Part shown: one piece after another, positions 1 through 11,287 of the stretch
Layout of the letters: the number at the start of each line of letters is the position of its first letter
How positions within the stretch are numbered: the first letter of the stretch is position 1
Origin: Dentipellis sp. KUC8613
Lineage: Eukaryota; Basidiomycota; Agaricomycetes; Russulales; Hericiaceae
DNA length: 64,000 bases
Assembly (NCBI GenBank): GCA_002286715.1
Contig: NSJX01000009.1
Span: 497,966 to 561,965, forward strand
Reading direction: 5' to 3'
The notes under the pieces: model-generated
What the model was told of the DNA's origin: nothing
Databases searched by the model: none
The model's input: the letters and a program-made list of their open reading frames with translations, nothing else
Translations under genes and position numbers: made by a program

Positions 1-1122
1 GACATCTCCGTCATAGGCTGGATGGTTTACGAGTTTCTCGCAGTCAGACTCCAGTGCACTAATACGCGCCGTTGTGCGGCTCATCTGACTACGTGCATAA
101 TGTTTGATTGTATTTATCATATCTTTTTTTAGGTTAAGCCATAGGGATTGTGGGTTGTGGTGGTGGGTGCGTATTCCGGGACTTTCCTTTATTATTTCCT
201 GCATGTGTAGCCCTTTGTCCATTAAGATATCTATGAGGCGCTGGTCGTGTAGTATGTGTAGCGGCATTGTCCATCTGCCCTTTCCTTGGTAGGGGGCATC
301 CAGTGGGGCGAAGCGGACCGTGACGAGCGTGTGGTCGGTGACGTCTCGTAGTTCGCAATGCGACCATTCAAAGACGTTCGCCGCTTGGCGGTCGGCAGTG
401 TAGATGCGGTCAAGGCGGGAGCGTGCGTAGCCGTTACCGCCATGGCTTCTGTACGTGTAGAGTCGGGTTGTTTGGTGGTTGTGACGCCAGGCGTCCTGAA
501 GGCTGTAGCGTTGTCGGAATTCGCGCAGTGCAGCGACGGCATACTGTGGCTCGGGGCGGGGTGGGGCGCGGTCTAAGGCGTCTTCTGTTAGATTAAAGTC
601 ACCCAACAGAAAGTCGATGTGGGTTTGTCGGGTCCGTTGGAGGTGGAGGTTGAGTTTTGTAGTGAGTTCCGCCCAAAAGGGCGGGTGGTCCGCTGGCCGG
701 TTCGGGCCATATGCGTTTATTAGGGTGATACTTTCTTCGCCGTGCCATTTTAGTGTAAGTTTTAAGGCTCTACCTGGGATCAGGGTCGCACAGGCCGCCG
801 TACTAGTGTCAAGCAGCTCCTTGTTTAAGACAAAAGCAACTCCGGCAGAGCTGCCCGGTCGTGCGGGGTCAGGGGAGTTGAATATGCGGATGCGTTTAGC
901 AAACAGGTTTTCGATTTGAGCGAGGTGCGCCTGTTCGAGGTGCGTCTCTTGGACGGCTAGGATGGCTATATGTTGTTTTCTCATTAGGCGGGCAATGTCC
1001 GTCCATTTCGAGACTTGGTTCCACGTATTGCGGGCAGATTTCCGTCCGTTAACATTGATCGTGGCAAGTTTGATGTTCGCCCGTGTACGGCGTCCGGTAT
1101 CTGTGGTTCGTGGGCAAGGCAT
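1..1122 (-). CDS. LINE ORF2, N-terminal AP endonuclease domain (partial)
   Basis: This frame stays open from an ATG at 1122 to the window edge (374 codons, C-terminus missing). It carries the endonuclease/exonuclease/phosphatase motifs in order: INVNG, VQETHL, NAYGPN, LLGDFNL, RSRLDRIY and TDHTLV. These correspond to the metal-binding and catalytic blocks of LINE endonucleases that nick target DNA to prime reverse transcription. The reverse transcriptase should lie beyond base 1. There is no earlier in-frame ATG after the upstream stop near 1340, so the start at 1122 is the only candidate, although LINE ORF2 can also be reached by reinitiation. The absence of stops suggests a younger or less decayed part than ORF1. 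Confidence is high for the family and moderate for the start. Confidence 0.85.
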   Translation of the reverse strand, partial: MPCPRTTDTGRRTRANIKLATINVNGRKSARNTWNQVSKWTDIARLMRKQHIAILAVQETHLEQAHLAQIENLFAKRIRIFNSPDPARPGSSAGVAFVLNKELLDTSTAACATLIPGRALKLTLKWHGEESITLINAYGPNRPADHPPFWAELTTKLNLHLQRTRQTHIDFLLGDFNLTEDALDRAPPRPEPQYAVAALREFRQRYSLQDAWRHNHQTTRLYTYRSHGGNGYARSRLDRIYTADRQAANVFEWSHCELRDVTDHTLVTVRFAPLDAPYQGKGRWTMPLHILHDQRLIDILMDKGLHMQEIIKESPGIRTHHHNPQSLWLNLKKDMINTIKHYARSQMSRTTARISALESDCEKLVNHPAYDGDV

Positions 1123-1910
1123 GGGCGGTAGGGTACGATTGGCAGTTGCATCGTCCGATGTAGTGTCACTTTGTCGCTCGTCGCTCACGTCATGGGGTGG
1201 GGTCGCAGGAGTGACAGGCTGTGGCCTCCCTCCGTGAGCGGGGAGGCTCGGTACCGGGTGCGAATGCACCCCTTCCAAGACTTCGGGGGATCGTATAGGT
1301 AAAGTTATGTTTGAAATAGCAGCAGTCGGGATACTCAGTCAGCGTACGACCATAAGCTGACAGGATAGGCAACGGCTATCACATTTGGACGTATGCAGAT
1401 GAATACTGGGGCGGCGCGCAGGGCGGGGCGGCACGACGTCTGTTTTTCAGGTGCTTGAGCCTCTCGGCACGGTTGGTCCTCGGCCTAAATAGGCCACCGT
1501 TTGGCACTTTGCCAGTCGTCGTTTGCAGGCGGAGTGGCGGTGGGGCTTTCCTGTCCCGCGTGCGGTCAGTATATGTGGGCCCCAGCGCGTTCGGCAGCCG
1601 CGAGCTCCTCCTAGTCTCGGCGGCGCCTTGGTTCCCTGGCGGCCCGGGGAGTAGCGATGCATCTTACCCGCGTGCATGCGTCGTCGGCCGTCAGAAGGGT
1701 GCAGTTGCGTTGTCGCGAGGTCACGCGGAGGTCTTTGCTGGTCAAGTTTATCTATTGGCCGCATCTATGGGGATAGGGTTGTACAGGTGGGAGTGGTGGT
1801 CAGGGTTAATGTCGTAGTCTATGTAGATATGGGCTTATTTCGTAGGTTTATCAAAGGTGCAAGGTGGATGATAGCGGGTCCGTCATGAGCGTAAGGTGGG
1901 GGGAGGGTGT
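1123..1910 (-). other. Inter-ORF spacer of the LINE element
   Basis: This stretch lies between the end of ORF1 (stop at 1911) and the ORF2 start (1122). Short open frames exist on both strands but none shows a recognisable domain. The A+C-rich sense-strand composition matches the flanking element ORFs. Confidence 0.45.
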
Positions 1911-4024
1911 TTAGTATGTGATGCCGCCAACGCCTCTCGCGCCGCCGCGTCCTCGTCCGCGACCCCTGCCTCCCCTTCCGGTACCCCGCGTTGAGGTCGG
2001 GCGTGGCGGGTGGATCAGTCCGTGCCATTCCAGTTGTTCCGGGAAAGGGCACATGCCGGTAGGGTGGCCTGCCGAGTGGCAGATGTTGCAGATGAAAGGT
2101 TCGATGCAGACACCTATGCCGTGGTAGGAGTTGGCGTATTGGATGAGACTGAGGTAGCGACGGAGGTGGAGCCATTGCTCGGGCGTCAATAGGCTACTGG
2201 CAACGAAGACCTGCCAGTGCGGCTTCAGGACTCCGCCCTGTCGTCTGGTGGCGATGCTATTGACGCGGATCGAGGCGATCAGGGCCTGGACTGTGGCGGG
2301 CGTAATCTGATTCATGAGGGACGCGTTCAGTGTGTCGAAGGCAGCGTTAGACGTGTGCGTCGTCCAGTACTCAACAATCGTGGCTCGGATAACGTCGGCG
2401 TTCGACGTGAAAAAATCAGCGAGCGTCAGGAAGAGGGTCGGGAGGGTTGGTTGGAGGGAGATGACCTGGTACGTTATCGTTGTGCAGGAGATGATGCCGC
2501 GGTCGAGCATACGGTGATGTTGTTCCTCGTTCAGGAAGAAGAGAATGAACGTTGCCGGGCATGCGGGCTTGGCGTTGGCCGGGCGCTCGCCCGCAGGGGC
2601 GGGGATTGGGGGTGCGACTTCCACGTTTGTCAGGCCTGTGAAGAGGGCGGCGGATTCTCGGATGAGGGTGACGAGGGTGCTGTGCTGCGCTCGGTCGCGA
2701 GCCTCCATGCCGAAGGGGCGCACGATGAGCTTTTCCCCTTTATCGGTACGCGTGATCCAGTCTCGGATCTGGCTGCGGGCGATATCGCGGAAGGGGTCGA
2801 GGTGGGTGTAGTCTTGGATCTGCTCAAAGGGTCCCTCGTGGAACGTTGTCGCTGGCTCTACCGGAGGGTGGGCGGGGTTGGTTACCGCTTGAGCGTGCTG
2901 GTTGGCGATCTCGAGCTCCTGGAGGATGCTATCGGCTTGTGCTTCGACGGGGGTTGGGGCGGGGGGTTCTGGTGGGTCCATGACGTGGTCCGGGTCCCAG
3001 GCCGGATCAATGGGCGCAGCGATGTTCGTCGGTGTCGCTTGGGCTGTCACCGGCGCAGCGTCTCCCCCTGTCGTCGTTGCTGTGGTGGACGGCTCCCCTG
3101 TCGTGACGATGGGGCGGAGGTGCTTCGGTGCCCATCGGGATGCTTGGACGCCTTCTAGGGCTGTGCTGAGGTTAGCGTGGCCGAGACATGGTGGCTGTGG
3201 GCTTACTCGGGGAGCGGGTTTCCGTTTGTTCCTGCCGTCCTTTGCCTTTGTCCGTCCGTGCGTTCGCTGCGGGCATTGGGGAGGCCAGCGGGGCGAATGG
3301 GTTCGGGGTAGCGATGTCAGAATAAACAGTTGTGGCCTGCGGGGTATCTGGCAGAGGGCGTTGGCGGAGTCCGGGGGGGGCAGTAATATCGTGCATGACT
3401 TCGTCTTCCAGTTCGACCGCGCCGGGCAGAGTCGGTGGGGGGGTCGTTTCATCGGTCGTCCGATTGGCGGCGATCTGCCGCGGGGCTACTGGGGTGACTA
3501 TTCAAGAGTGTTAGATTTTATTTGTTTCGGCGGCGCGGGGTTTCGCTTACGGTCCTGGGGGGGCGTACTTTGTTGGGGGATCGGGGTCGCAGCGCGGTTG
3601 ATGAGGGCTGGGTCGATAGCCTGTTCCGATGGCTGCGGGTACGGGGAGCCGATCGGGGAGGAGTTGGTATAGTACGCCCTGATCTCTTCTGACGTGATGG
3701 AGTCTGGGGTCGAGGGGTCGTCCATGTCAAAGGGTTCCATCGTCGTGATGGGAGGGTATATATCCTCTGGGCGTATCTGGTAATGGATACCTCCTATCCG
3801 TATACGGAGTAAGAACATTTCGGGGACGCGTTAGCGTATGCAATATGCGTACCGTCTCCCGGGGCGGAGCGCCAGTTCTGGCGGGCCGTCTGCCCCTGGG
3901 TCGCGGGTCCAGCGGTCTTCGCCTGGCGGACAGCGAGGGTCGTTTTCAGAGAGGTTTCTTTTGCCGTGCGCGGCGCGGTCGGAAAGGTGCGGTCGGGCGT
4001 AGGGGCGGGGGATCCGGTCGACAT
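1911..4024 (-). pseudogene. LINE ORF1 (nucleic-acid-binding, CCHC knuckle), frameshifted
   Basis: The C-terminal 420 or so codons form one frame ending at 1911. They contain a zinc knuckle of the form C-x2-C-x4-H-x4-C (CNICHSAGHPTGMC, around 2074-2117) followed by an RG-rich tail, as in LINE ORF1 proteins that bind element RNA. Upstream, protein-like sequence continues in other frames: about 3172-3490 (containing SDIATPNPFAPLASP), 3498-3818, and 3794-4024, the last starting at a plausible ATG at 4024. At least three frame changes, near 3172, 3495 and 3810, and in-frame stops near 3490-3500 would be needed to join them. I therefore call this a decayed ORF1. Sequencing error is the alternative explanation. 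Confidence 0.65.
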
Positions 4025-5950
4025 CGTGAAGGGGGGGGTTAACTGGGGGGTTGGTTTCGAGCGGTAGAGACTGGCTGAGCGGGGGACTCTGGGGTGGATC
4101 GGTGCGAGCGGTCGCTTTTTAAACCAAAGTTCGTCGGGGATGTACGGCGAAAGTTTCACCTGTGTGGGATGGTCGGCGTTTTCTGTAGGGATTATCAGGC
4201 GCCATGAGCAGTTGATATCTCAGAGTCGTGGTGATGCTGCTCTTACACGAGGGGTCAGTGTGTTAGGTGAGGTAATTGCCCTTTCGTCTGGGGTGTTGGC
4301 GGGGCGGTTTGCCTTTAGTTGGTAACATTGTCGATCAGCGCGTCGGGTGGGGTCGCAGGGGATTGTAATTGGTCGATAGCTTCGTCAATTTATTGATTCT
4401 ATTCGTGGTTTGTGGTGAGCAGTGTGCGTGGGTCAGGTGGCGTCGTTTCGGGCGTGCTCAGTGGCACTGTGGCTGAGTCACATTCCAGTAGGGAGCGGTC
4501 ACGTGGTGGTCTAGTTCGTTCCCGTGATGTGTCGCGCGGTTCGGTGCTTTAGTACGGGGCGCATTTGGCTGGCTTGTTGGTTTCATTCTGCAAGTGTGCG
4601 GACATTCCGGTGCCGTACTTGCTTGATCAAGGGTTCCCGGAGAGGTCCCGGGTTATGGATGAGCGCCGCTTGAATTTCGCTTAGGGGTGATGGTTCTGTA
4701 TTTAAGGGCGCTTGGTGGGCGCTTATTCTGGTTTTGTTTATCATCCAGTCACTCCTTCCAGTGTTTCACAATCGTCTATTATTCACCGTCTTTACTCTCA
4801 TCATTATTCATTTCTATGGTGGATCATAGCAAGGGGGAGGCGCTATCTCCCCGGTGGTTAGCCCAGATGTTTGGTAAGGGTGTATTGTGTTGTTAGGCAT
4901 GGTATTAATTCCTTCTTTAGCAAGCACCATTGTTTCGGAGTGCACCATTCTTGGGGTGGAGGAGACTTGGGTGGGGACCACCGATCGTCAGGTTCAGGCT
5001 GCCACTTCATCCTCGGGGCGGGTATGTGCCGGGGAGCGCGTTGTGGCTGTCGGGGCTGCGTGGCATGTCGGCGTGGTTATACGTCCGCTCGCCGTTGATG
5101 GGTGTTGGGTTAAGTATTATATCGAGACCGATATGTGCGGGCCGATGGGCTTGTGGGTGCATCGTCGGTGTATTGAGTACGTCGTCATTTGTGTGGGGCA
5201 AGCGTGACTCACTGTACTAAGTGACGTGTCACAGTGACTTGGCCTGGATCGTTCTGCGGCGTGTGCAGGTGGTCCGTGCGCGAGGGTGGCGGGGATGGTG
5301 GTGGCGGTTGCGGACTGGCGTGCCGCAGCCTCCAAGTTGCATCGTGGGGAGTTTTATGGACGTTTAGCGTGCGCGGCGTAAGAGGTATACTCTGTGCGGT
5401 TATAGACGTTTGGATAATCATATCCATTTTGTTAGTACGGCGTCGGTGTTCCCATGCTCGGACGTGTGTCTAAGGGGTGCTTTTCACGTATAGATAAGGC
5501 TAACTATGGTTTACAGGTAGCTATGTTGGGCTGTAGTCTATAGTAGTTTTGGCCTGTTGTATCTATAAGCGGTAGGCTGGGTCGCGTTGGGGCGTTGAGG
5601 ATCACGCGGGTTGTTGTGACGTGGCATTGATTATCTTTCGATGGTATCGTGGGGGGTTGTAGGATTGGGAGCCTGCGTCAGGTCGCAGGAGGTCGCCGGT
5701 GGTGGGTAGGTTGACTCAGGGGGTGGTGGGGGGTGCGGGTGCGGGTGGTGCGTGTGGGGTAGGGAGCCGGTTTCGTGATGTGTCGGTGGCGACGTAGCTC
5801 GCAGGAGCGGCGCGTTCAACCTGGCTTGGCGCAGTATGTCCGATGACTGTGTTCGGTGGGGGAGCCAGATGTTGTCTGAGGGTGTATTCGGTGTAGGATG
5901 TCTGTAAAAGCCATCCTCCGTTGTCGTTACCCATCCTTGCCCTGGTCAAG
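4025..5950 (-). other. Probable LINE 5' region (UTR/promoter), no gene seen
   Basis: No coding frame here is convincing. The plus strand keeps the G+T-rich bias of the element, for example the GGT/GGG-rich run at 5,700-5,760. The bias ends abruptly near 5,950, where the balanced GC-rich intergenic sequence begins. Confidence 0.4.
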
Positions 5951-8320
5951 ACCGTGGGAAATTTCGACCATGGTGGTGGTACGAGATCAAGGAGCTCTGC
6001 TCGTCCCGCAATTGTCAGTAAGTGAAAGCCTATGTGAACAAATCAATTAGCATGCAGCACTATCCGTCCCGGACCGGAATTGGGCCCGCAGGAGTGTGGC
6101 ACGGCACGTACTGTGCGCACCTGGTGTTACATAAAATGCCATAACCTTTCCGCCGTCGAGGGAAATCTGATCCACGCCCCTTCGCACACCATGTCTATTC
6201 TGCAGCGAGGCCAGATACGCAATTGCAAGATACAGCTTGACGCCTACAGGCTGTCGCCGCCGCGACGAAACGCCATCTGTTCCTTCCCCGCGGCCCACAC
6301 ACGGCCGCAGTCCCCGCCAGCCACCGTGCATGGCATCCCGCATATGCATGCAGCGCAGGTCCCAGCGCCAGCGCCAGCTGACAGCATAGTGAGAGCCCTC
6401 CGCGCCGAATGGAGACAGCACACGCGCCGCGTGATCCCAGCAGAAGCCCTCCAGAACTCAGACCACTCTCCCCGGCCCACACATCCCAAACCGGCAACGA
6501 AGCAGCACCAGCCAGCCAGCCAGCCACAAGGAAGCCGCGAGGCACTCGTTACTCGTTACGCGTTACCCAGAGAACACGCGTGCGGGCGTGGAACAGAACA
6601 GACGTTCTGATCGCATCCACGGCCACGCACCCACGCTCCGAGCACCGAAACGCTGATCCGGCCACGGTAGAGCACAATCCTCGTGCCGGGAGGAGGGAGA
6701 TTCAAGCTCAAGGGCCGATTGCAATTGCAGTTCCAGGAAGGCTCCAGCCACCACGGCCCGCCCGCCTCCCGCCACACCGCCAGCGGGCGGGGGAGCGCCT
6801 GCCGCATGCGGGTGCTCACTGCCGATCGACGAGGACGACGGTCGCTGCCCGCGCCCAGAATCCAGATCCACGCCAGCCAGCAGCTGCGACACGCGGTTTA
6901 GGCGTTGTTTGTTGTGCCAGTGTGGGGCCGACTCGGGGCTCGCCTGCGCAGCGTACGTATACCGTATACGCACCTGGGCTGACAATTGCAAGCTCTGCCG
7001 CGTGCTATACATGGGTACTGTATGGCATGGTGCAGTCGTTATGCGCCTTTTAGAATAGAACAAGGACAAGAATGCGAACAAGAAGAACGAGCGTTGGCAC
7101 TGGCACTGGTATCGGCTGGAGACGGAGGACGGAGGACGGCTGAGATGAGTGTGGGAGCGCTGCGAGGCTGCCGCATCCGGGCGCGCGGGGCGGCAGAGTG
7201 CAGGCCTGCAACGAGGGCGCAATATTACGGCTTCGGGGCGGATGGTTCTGATCAGCGGCCGCGGGCATTGCAACGTTTCGCCCTCAGCGCTGTGGCCCCT
7301 GCGCTTGCAATTAAGGATGTCCGTTCCGATATATCATGCATCACGCCAGGTGCGGCTTGCACGAGAGATAAGTAAGTCGGTGATTCAGACTTGGCATGAT
7401 AGCTATAGAGCGCGAGGCTGCAGCGATCGCGCGAAGCTTAGCGTTGGCCATGGCCATGTCTGGATCTGGATCTCGGAGGCAGAACGACGCGACATTTTGG
7501 ACAGCGAGCGACATGGAAACATCAGATGCGTGGGTGCGGGCGGGGGCGTGAACGTTGTCGAACATGGAACATCGAAGGCTCGATAGCGCGGCCAGCACCA
7601 GTACTAGTACCCATATCGAGCAGGCACTGTCCTGCGCTCGCGAAGAGAAGCGAGCCGTCGCCATACTCGGGCGCGTACCCGAGTACAGTACCGCAAAGCT
7701 CAGGCTGGACCCACAAAGTCGCCCAATACTGAGTACTGAATACGTGCGCGCGTCCCGCTGCCAGAACTAGTGGTGCATGTGACCGGCACCATCAGATGCA
7801 CGATCACACACGAGTGACGGACGTCCTGGCCTGTCGCGCTGTCCTCGGGCCTCGGGTGCCATCATTCCCCACGCACAGTGGCTGGTGGCTAGTGGCTAGT
7901 GACATGGCACCAAGTAGGACTTACCCAAGGCGGGCGCGCGCGGTGACGTTAACGTTACGGTGATGGCAGCGTATACGTATCGTACCACATCATTCCAAGG
8001 ACCGTCGACGCCGACCGCGCCAGTACTAGTGCCTCCGAGTACGAGTACTGCAGCTCTGAGTCGGAGTCGACGTCGCGCGCGCGCGGATTCGTATTCGTAT
8101 TCGGAGCGCAGGCTGCAGAGGAGCAGGAGCTATAGCTGTAGTGGCGGTGTAGGTGTGCTTCGACAGATGCATATGCATATTGTACATATGCATGCGATCT
8201 ACATCCTAAGCCGAGGAACAGAGTCCGCGACATTGGATGTTTGTGTCCCATGTCCTATGTCGTGAACAATCGCCTTGGCGCGCGTACAACGGTCGACGGT
8301 CGACGCACCGGTATGTTCCA

Positions 8321-8350
8321 ATCCCATCCCATCCCATCCCATCCAATCCA
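8321..8350. repeat. (ATCCC)n microsatellite
   Basis: Four exact ATCCC units are followed by degenerate ATCCA units. Confidence 0.9.
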
Positions 8351-8588
8351 AATTGGCAGCGGCCGTCCCGTCCACGTCAATGGCCAATGATCTCGCCCCA
8401 ATCTCGCCTGCCGCCACGTTCTGATGGCACGCGCGATAAGGCAACGCGGAGGAGCTGCCGCTGCCGCTAGCCCTGTCAATGGAGCCTGAGGCCTGAGCGT
8501 GCGTGCCGGGTTGCTGTCATGTCAATGTCATCGCGGGATAGTACGGTAAATGGTGTTCTTCCAGCTGTCCTAGGGCGGCGCGCCCACA

Positions 8589-8620
8589 GTGACGAGTGAC
8601 GAGTGACGAGGGACGAGGGA
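8589..8620. repeat. (GTGACGA)n short tandem repeat
   Basis: Heptamer units GTGACGA are repeated and then decay to GGGACGA. Confidence 0.85.
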
Positions 8621-9268
8621 CTGGTTGGTTGACTGACAACGCTTCGGATTACTTAGGATTGTCGTAATGCGGCGTGCGCGGGGCGCGGGGCTCGGAACAT
8701 GCCTAGTTCTATTAGTACAGGACTGTCGCCGTCCGCGAAGCTTAGACGGCGAAGGCGTGACAGTATGTAAGTAGTGCCCGTGTACCGTGCAATGCAATGC
8801 TGCGAGAATGATTCAGAACGTCAAAGATAACAAAAACAAAAAAACACGCACGTTTAGATGAAGTAACGCGGCCCACCCACTGTGACTTACCCACCCCCTA
8901 CAGCGATATCCAAGACTAAACCGCCGATCACCTCGAGCTCAGGCTGCTGTCGGACGTCCTCGGGAGCGCGTCCGTCCACCCACGCCCACACCAACACGCG
9001 GCGCTCGCATGAATCCTAGAGGAACTGCCCGAGTCGGGCTTCTGACGGACGCGCGCCCCAGGCCAAAGCGTGATCCACGAGGCCGCCGCCAGACTCGAGT
9101 CTGAAGGCACGTACCCGCCCTGAGGCTGAGGCCTGATTAGAAGGTACTGTACTGTTTACCCCCACGCGCACGCCCCATCGACACGTGCCGACTGCAGCTC
9201 CCGAAAAGCCGACGGCGCGCGTCGTGACGGGGGTGCTGAGCGGTGCCTGCCAGCAGACAATACAATTA

Positions 9269-9288
9269 CGGCGGCGGCGGCGGCGGCG
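9269..9288. repeat. (CGG)n microsatellite
   Basis: Six consecutive CGG units lie next to a short GC-rich run. Confidence 0.9.
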
Positions 9289-9385
9289 CCTTGCCAACGC
9301 GCGCGTACTTGTCACACTCGCGAGACGTGAAGTGAAAAGAAGCGAGAAGAAGGAAGGGCAGAAAGAGGACACGGCACGCGAGAGA

Positions 9386-9403
9386 AGGAGGAGGAGGAGG
9401 AGG
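9386..9403. repeat. (GGA)n microsatellite
   Basis: Five to six GGA units lie within a purine-rich plus-strand stretch. Confidence 0.85.
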
Positions 9404-10106
9404 ATATTACAAGATTCATTTACTTTCATTTCATTTTTGACATACGATAATGCCTACGTCGTTGTTGTATCTGTAGTGGAGGGCGGGAGGTATACCAGAT
9501 CACTAAATACGTGGGGCTAATAAAAACATCTGCAGTGTGCGAGCGGGCGAGCGAGCGAGAGAAGGAAGAAAGAAAGAGAGGCGCGAGATGTAAGAGCGCG
9601 CGCGCGATAGACAGTAGTGAAAGAAGAGAAGAGAATATGGAATGGAATTGGCGTGGAACGGAAAATGGATATGATGCGTGAGCAAGCTGCGCCGACAGAG
9701 AGAGGAGACAAGATGGATGCAATGTGCGTAACGGTAACGGGACCCAGAGCCCCTGGCGGAGGGACAGAACGAATCGAATGGGGACGGATGGATGGGGACG
9801 AATGCTGAGACGGGTCCGGCCAATGTCACTGCCCGCGCCGCGGCGGCGGGGCGCGAAAACGAGCGAGGAATGAGGGTGGGGCGGGGGTGCGATGCAAACA
9901 TGAATGGGCGAGGCGGGGGCGGGGAGGGGGAGGGGGATGTGTGGTGCAGCAAGCATATAGATAGTCATGGGATGGTTTGTGTCGGAGTCCACGGCGAATG
10001 AGTACGAGTTAGTGTATTATACAGCAAGAGCGGGCCAAGCAGCAGCAGCAATATGGACGAAAGCAAACCGGGACAAGCATAGACAAGGGCGCGGCGGCGC
10101 GCGGGA

Positions 10107-11196
10107 CTACCAGACGGTCCGCGTGGCGAACGCGAACTGGTCGCGGCCGAGCTTCGCTTTTTGCGGCGCGGCCGCGGCGGGCGACGCGGTGCGCTTGGCG
10201 GCGATGGGTATTGAGGGTGCGTGCGCCAGGACGACGTCGCTCGACAGAGAGATGTTTTCCGAACTGGCCGACGACACGATCTTGACGTCGTAGTTCGGCT
10301 GCATATCCGGGGGCGTCGACGGCGAGGCGGTAGACGCGGGCGACGAGGATGTCGAGCGCGATGACGAGGGCGTGTCGGGTGGCGACACGGGCGCGGGGGT
10401 GTACGCGACGCCGGCTGTGGCGGACGCGGGGAGGATGGAGGGATGGACGGTCCGCGGCGGTGACGTCCGACTCGACGTCGAGGGCCCAAAGCTCGGTATG
10501 GGCGCGGATGCGCCGGCGTGGGGGAAGGAGGTGGGGGCCGCCTGGCCGAGAGCGACGGGGGGGTAGGGGCCATTGCCAGCGAAGTCGCGGCGAACTTGCG
10601 CCTCGAAGTCGGCGAGCGTTGCGGCGTCGACGTTGAGTTGCCACTCGAGGTAAGAGCACATTTCGCGCTCCATCTGGTTGATCTCGCGGAGAGCAAACAT
10701 GCCTTGACCGACGATGCACCAGGACTTGTTCGAGTAGGTGTCGTCGCAAATGATCTTGGAAGCGATCATAAACGCCGATATGAACAAGCGGTGGCCTGAG
10801 GAGCCCTTGGCCGCAGGGAAACGCGCCTTGAGACGTTGGAGCAGGTACAACGCCGCGAAGGTGACCGACGAATGCAGGCGCGTCCGGTGGAGCGCATACG
10901 CAATGAAGTGGTCGAGTCGCGGCGTCGGCGCTGATGGCGACGCGGCAGGGGGGTTGTCGGGGCAGGCGAATAGATGGGAGACGAAGCGGCTACACAGCTT
11001 GGCTATGTCTTCATGGCCGTGGTATGGGTCACTACTCGACTTCTACAGGCGCTAAATGAGCGGAGAGACAGGGAACCAGAACGAGGCAACGCACTGTTGG
11101 GGCGCCCTGGTGCGCTGTTGGCTGGCGCGAGATCTTCTGCGCCTTGCGGAACGGGGAAGGGTGTCGGGGAGCAATGGGACCGGAGACGGCGGCCAT
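10107..11196 (-). CDS. Pho80/Pcl-type cyclin
   Basis: There are two exons (11095-11196 and 10107-11042) with a 52-bp intron (GTGCGT...CTGTAG), giving 345 aa. Residues about 40-150 form a cyclin box. Visible marks are DHFIAYALHRTRLHSSV, ALYLLQRLK, FISAFMIASKIICDDTYSNK and LREINQMEREMCSYLEW. The 'ASK...DDTYSNK' block is characteristic of the Pho80/Pcl (Pcl1/Pas1-like) class, which partners Pho85/Cdk5-type kinases in phosphate signalling or G1 polarity control. The exact subgroup is not resolved. The last 190 or so residues are Ser/Pro/Ala-rich with SP and TP sites, as expected of a phosphoregulated, unstable cyclin. The start is the ATG (MAAVSG) in phase with the intron; a TATA-like TTTATATAA lies about 85 bp upstream. 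The gene sits alone in a 15-kb gene-poor tract. Confidence 0.88.
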
Positions 11197-11278
11197 GGAG
11201 TATGTCGAAGGGGATGGGGGAGGGAGGGGGGTAGTTGCTGACGGGAAGGGGAGAAGGGACTGGGAATCAAAAAGGGAC

Positions 11279-11287
11279 TTATATAAA
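11279..11287 (-). promoter_or_regulatory. TATA-like box of the cyclin gene
   Basis: The minus strand reads TTTATATAA about 83-91 bp before the ATG at 11196. It is supported only by motif and distance. Confidence 0.45.

Larger units (their letters stand above)
1..5950 (-). mobile_element. Non-LTR (LINE-type) retrotransposon, truncated by the window edge
   Basis: On the minus strand an ORF1 with a CCHC zinc knuckle is followed by an ORF2 with an AP-type endonuclease. This order is typical of non-LTR elements of fungi (Tad/L1-like). The reverse transcriptase is expected left of base 1 and is not visible. The plus strand here is strongly G+T rich (the element's sense strand is A+C rich), and this bias runs to about 5,950 and then stops. 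I use that point as the approximate 5' limit; it is inferred from composition, not from a repeat boundary. No poly(A) tail or target-site duplication can be seen. Confidence 0.8.
5951..10106. other. Gene-poor, microsatellite-rich tract
   Basis: Many long open frames exist on both strands because of high GC, but they are proline/arginine/alanine-rich, mutually overlapping and domain-free, so I accept none. The DNA is full of short local duplications and self-complementary words such as AGTACT and CATATG. It looks like slippage-driven intergenic DNA. The part closest to 10,107 is the 3' flank of the cyclin gene. Confidence 0.6.

Noticed and set aside
2217..3158. 313-codon plus-strand open frame
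   Set aside because: It is antisense to LINE ORF1, which has the zinc knuckle and RG tail on the minus strand; the plus translation is Gly/Arg/Val-rich without domains.
6563..7273. 236-codon minus-strand frame in the gene-poor tract
   Set aside because: Arg/Pro/Ser-rich, overlaps several equally long frames on both strands, no motif or splice-consistent neighbour.
9965..10749. Two long minus-strand frames overlapping the cyclin
   Set aside because: Shadows of the GC-rich cyclin exon in other frames; the cyclin frame alone has a recognisable domain.
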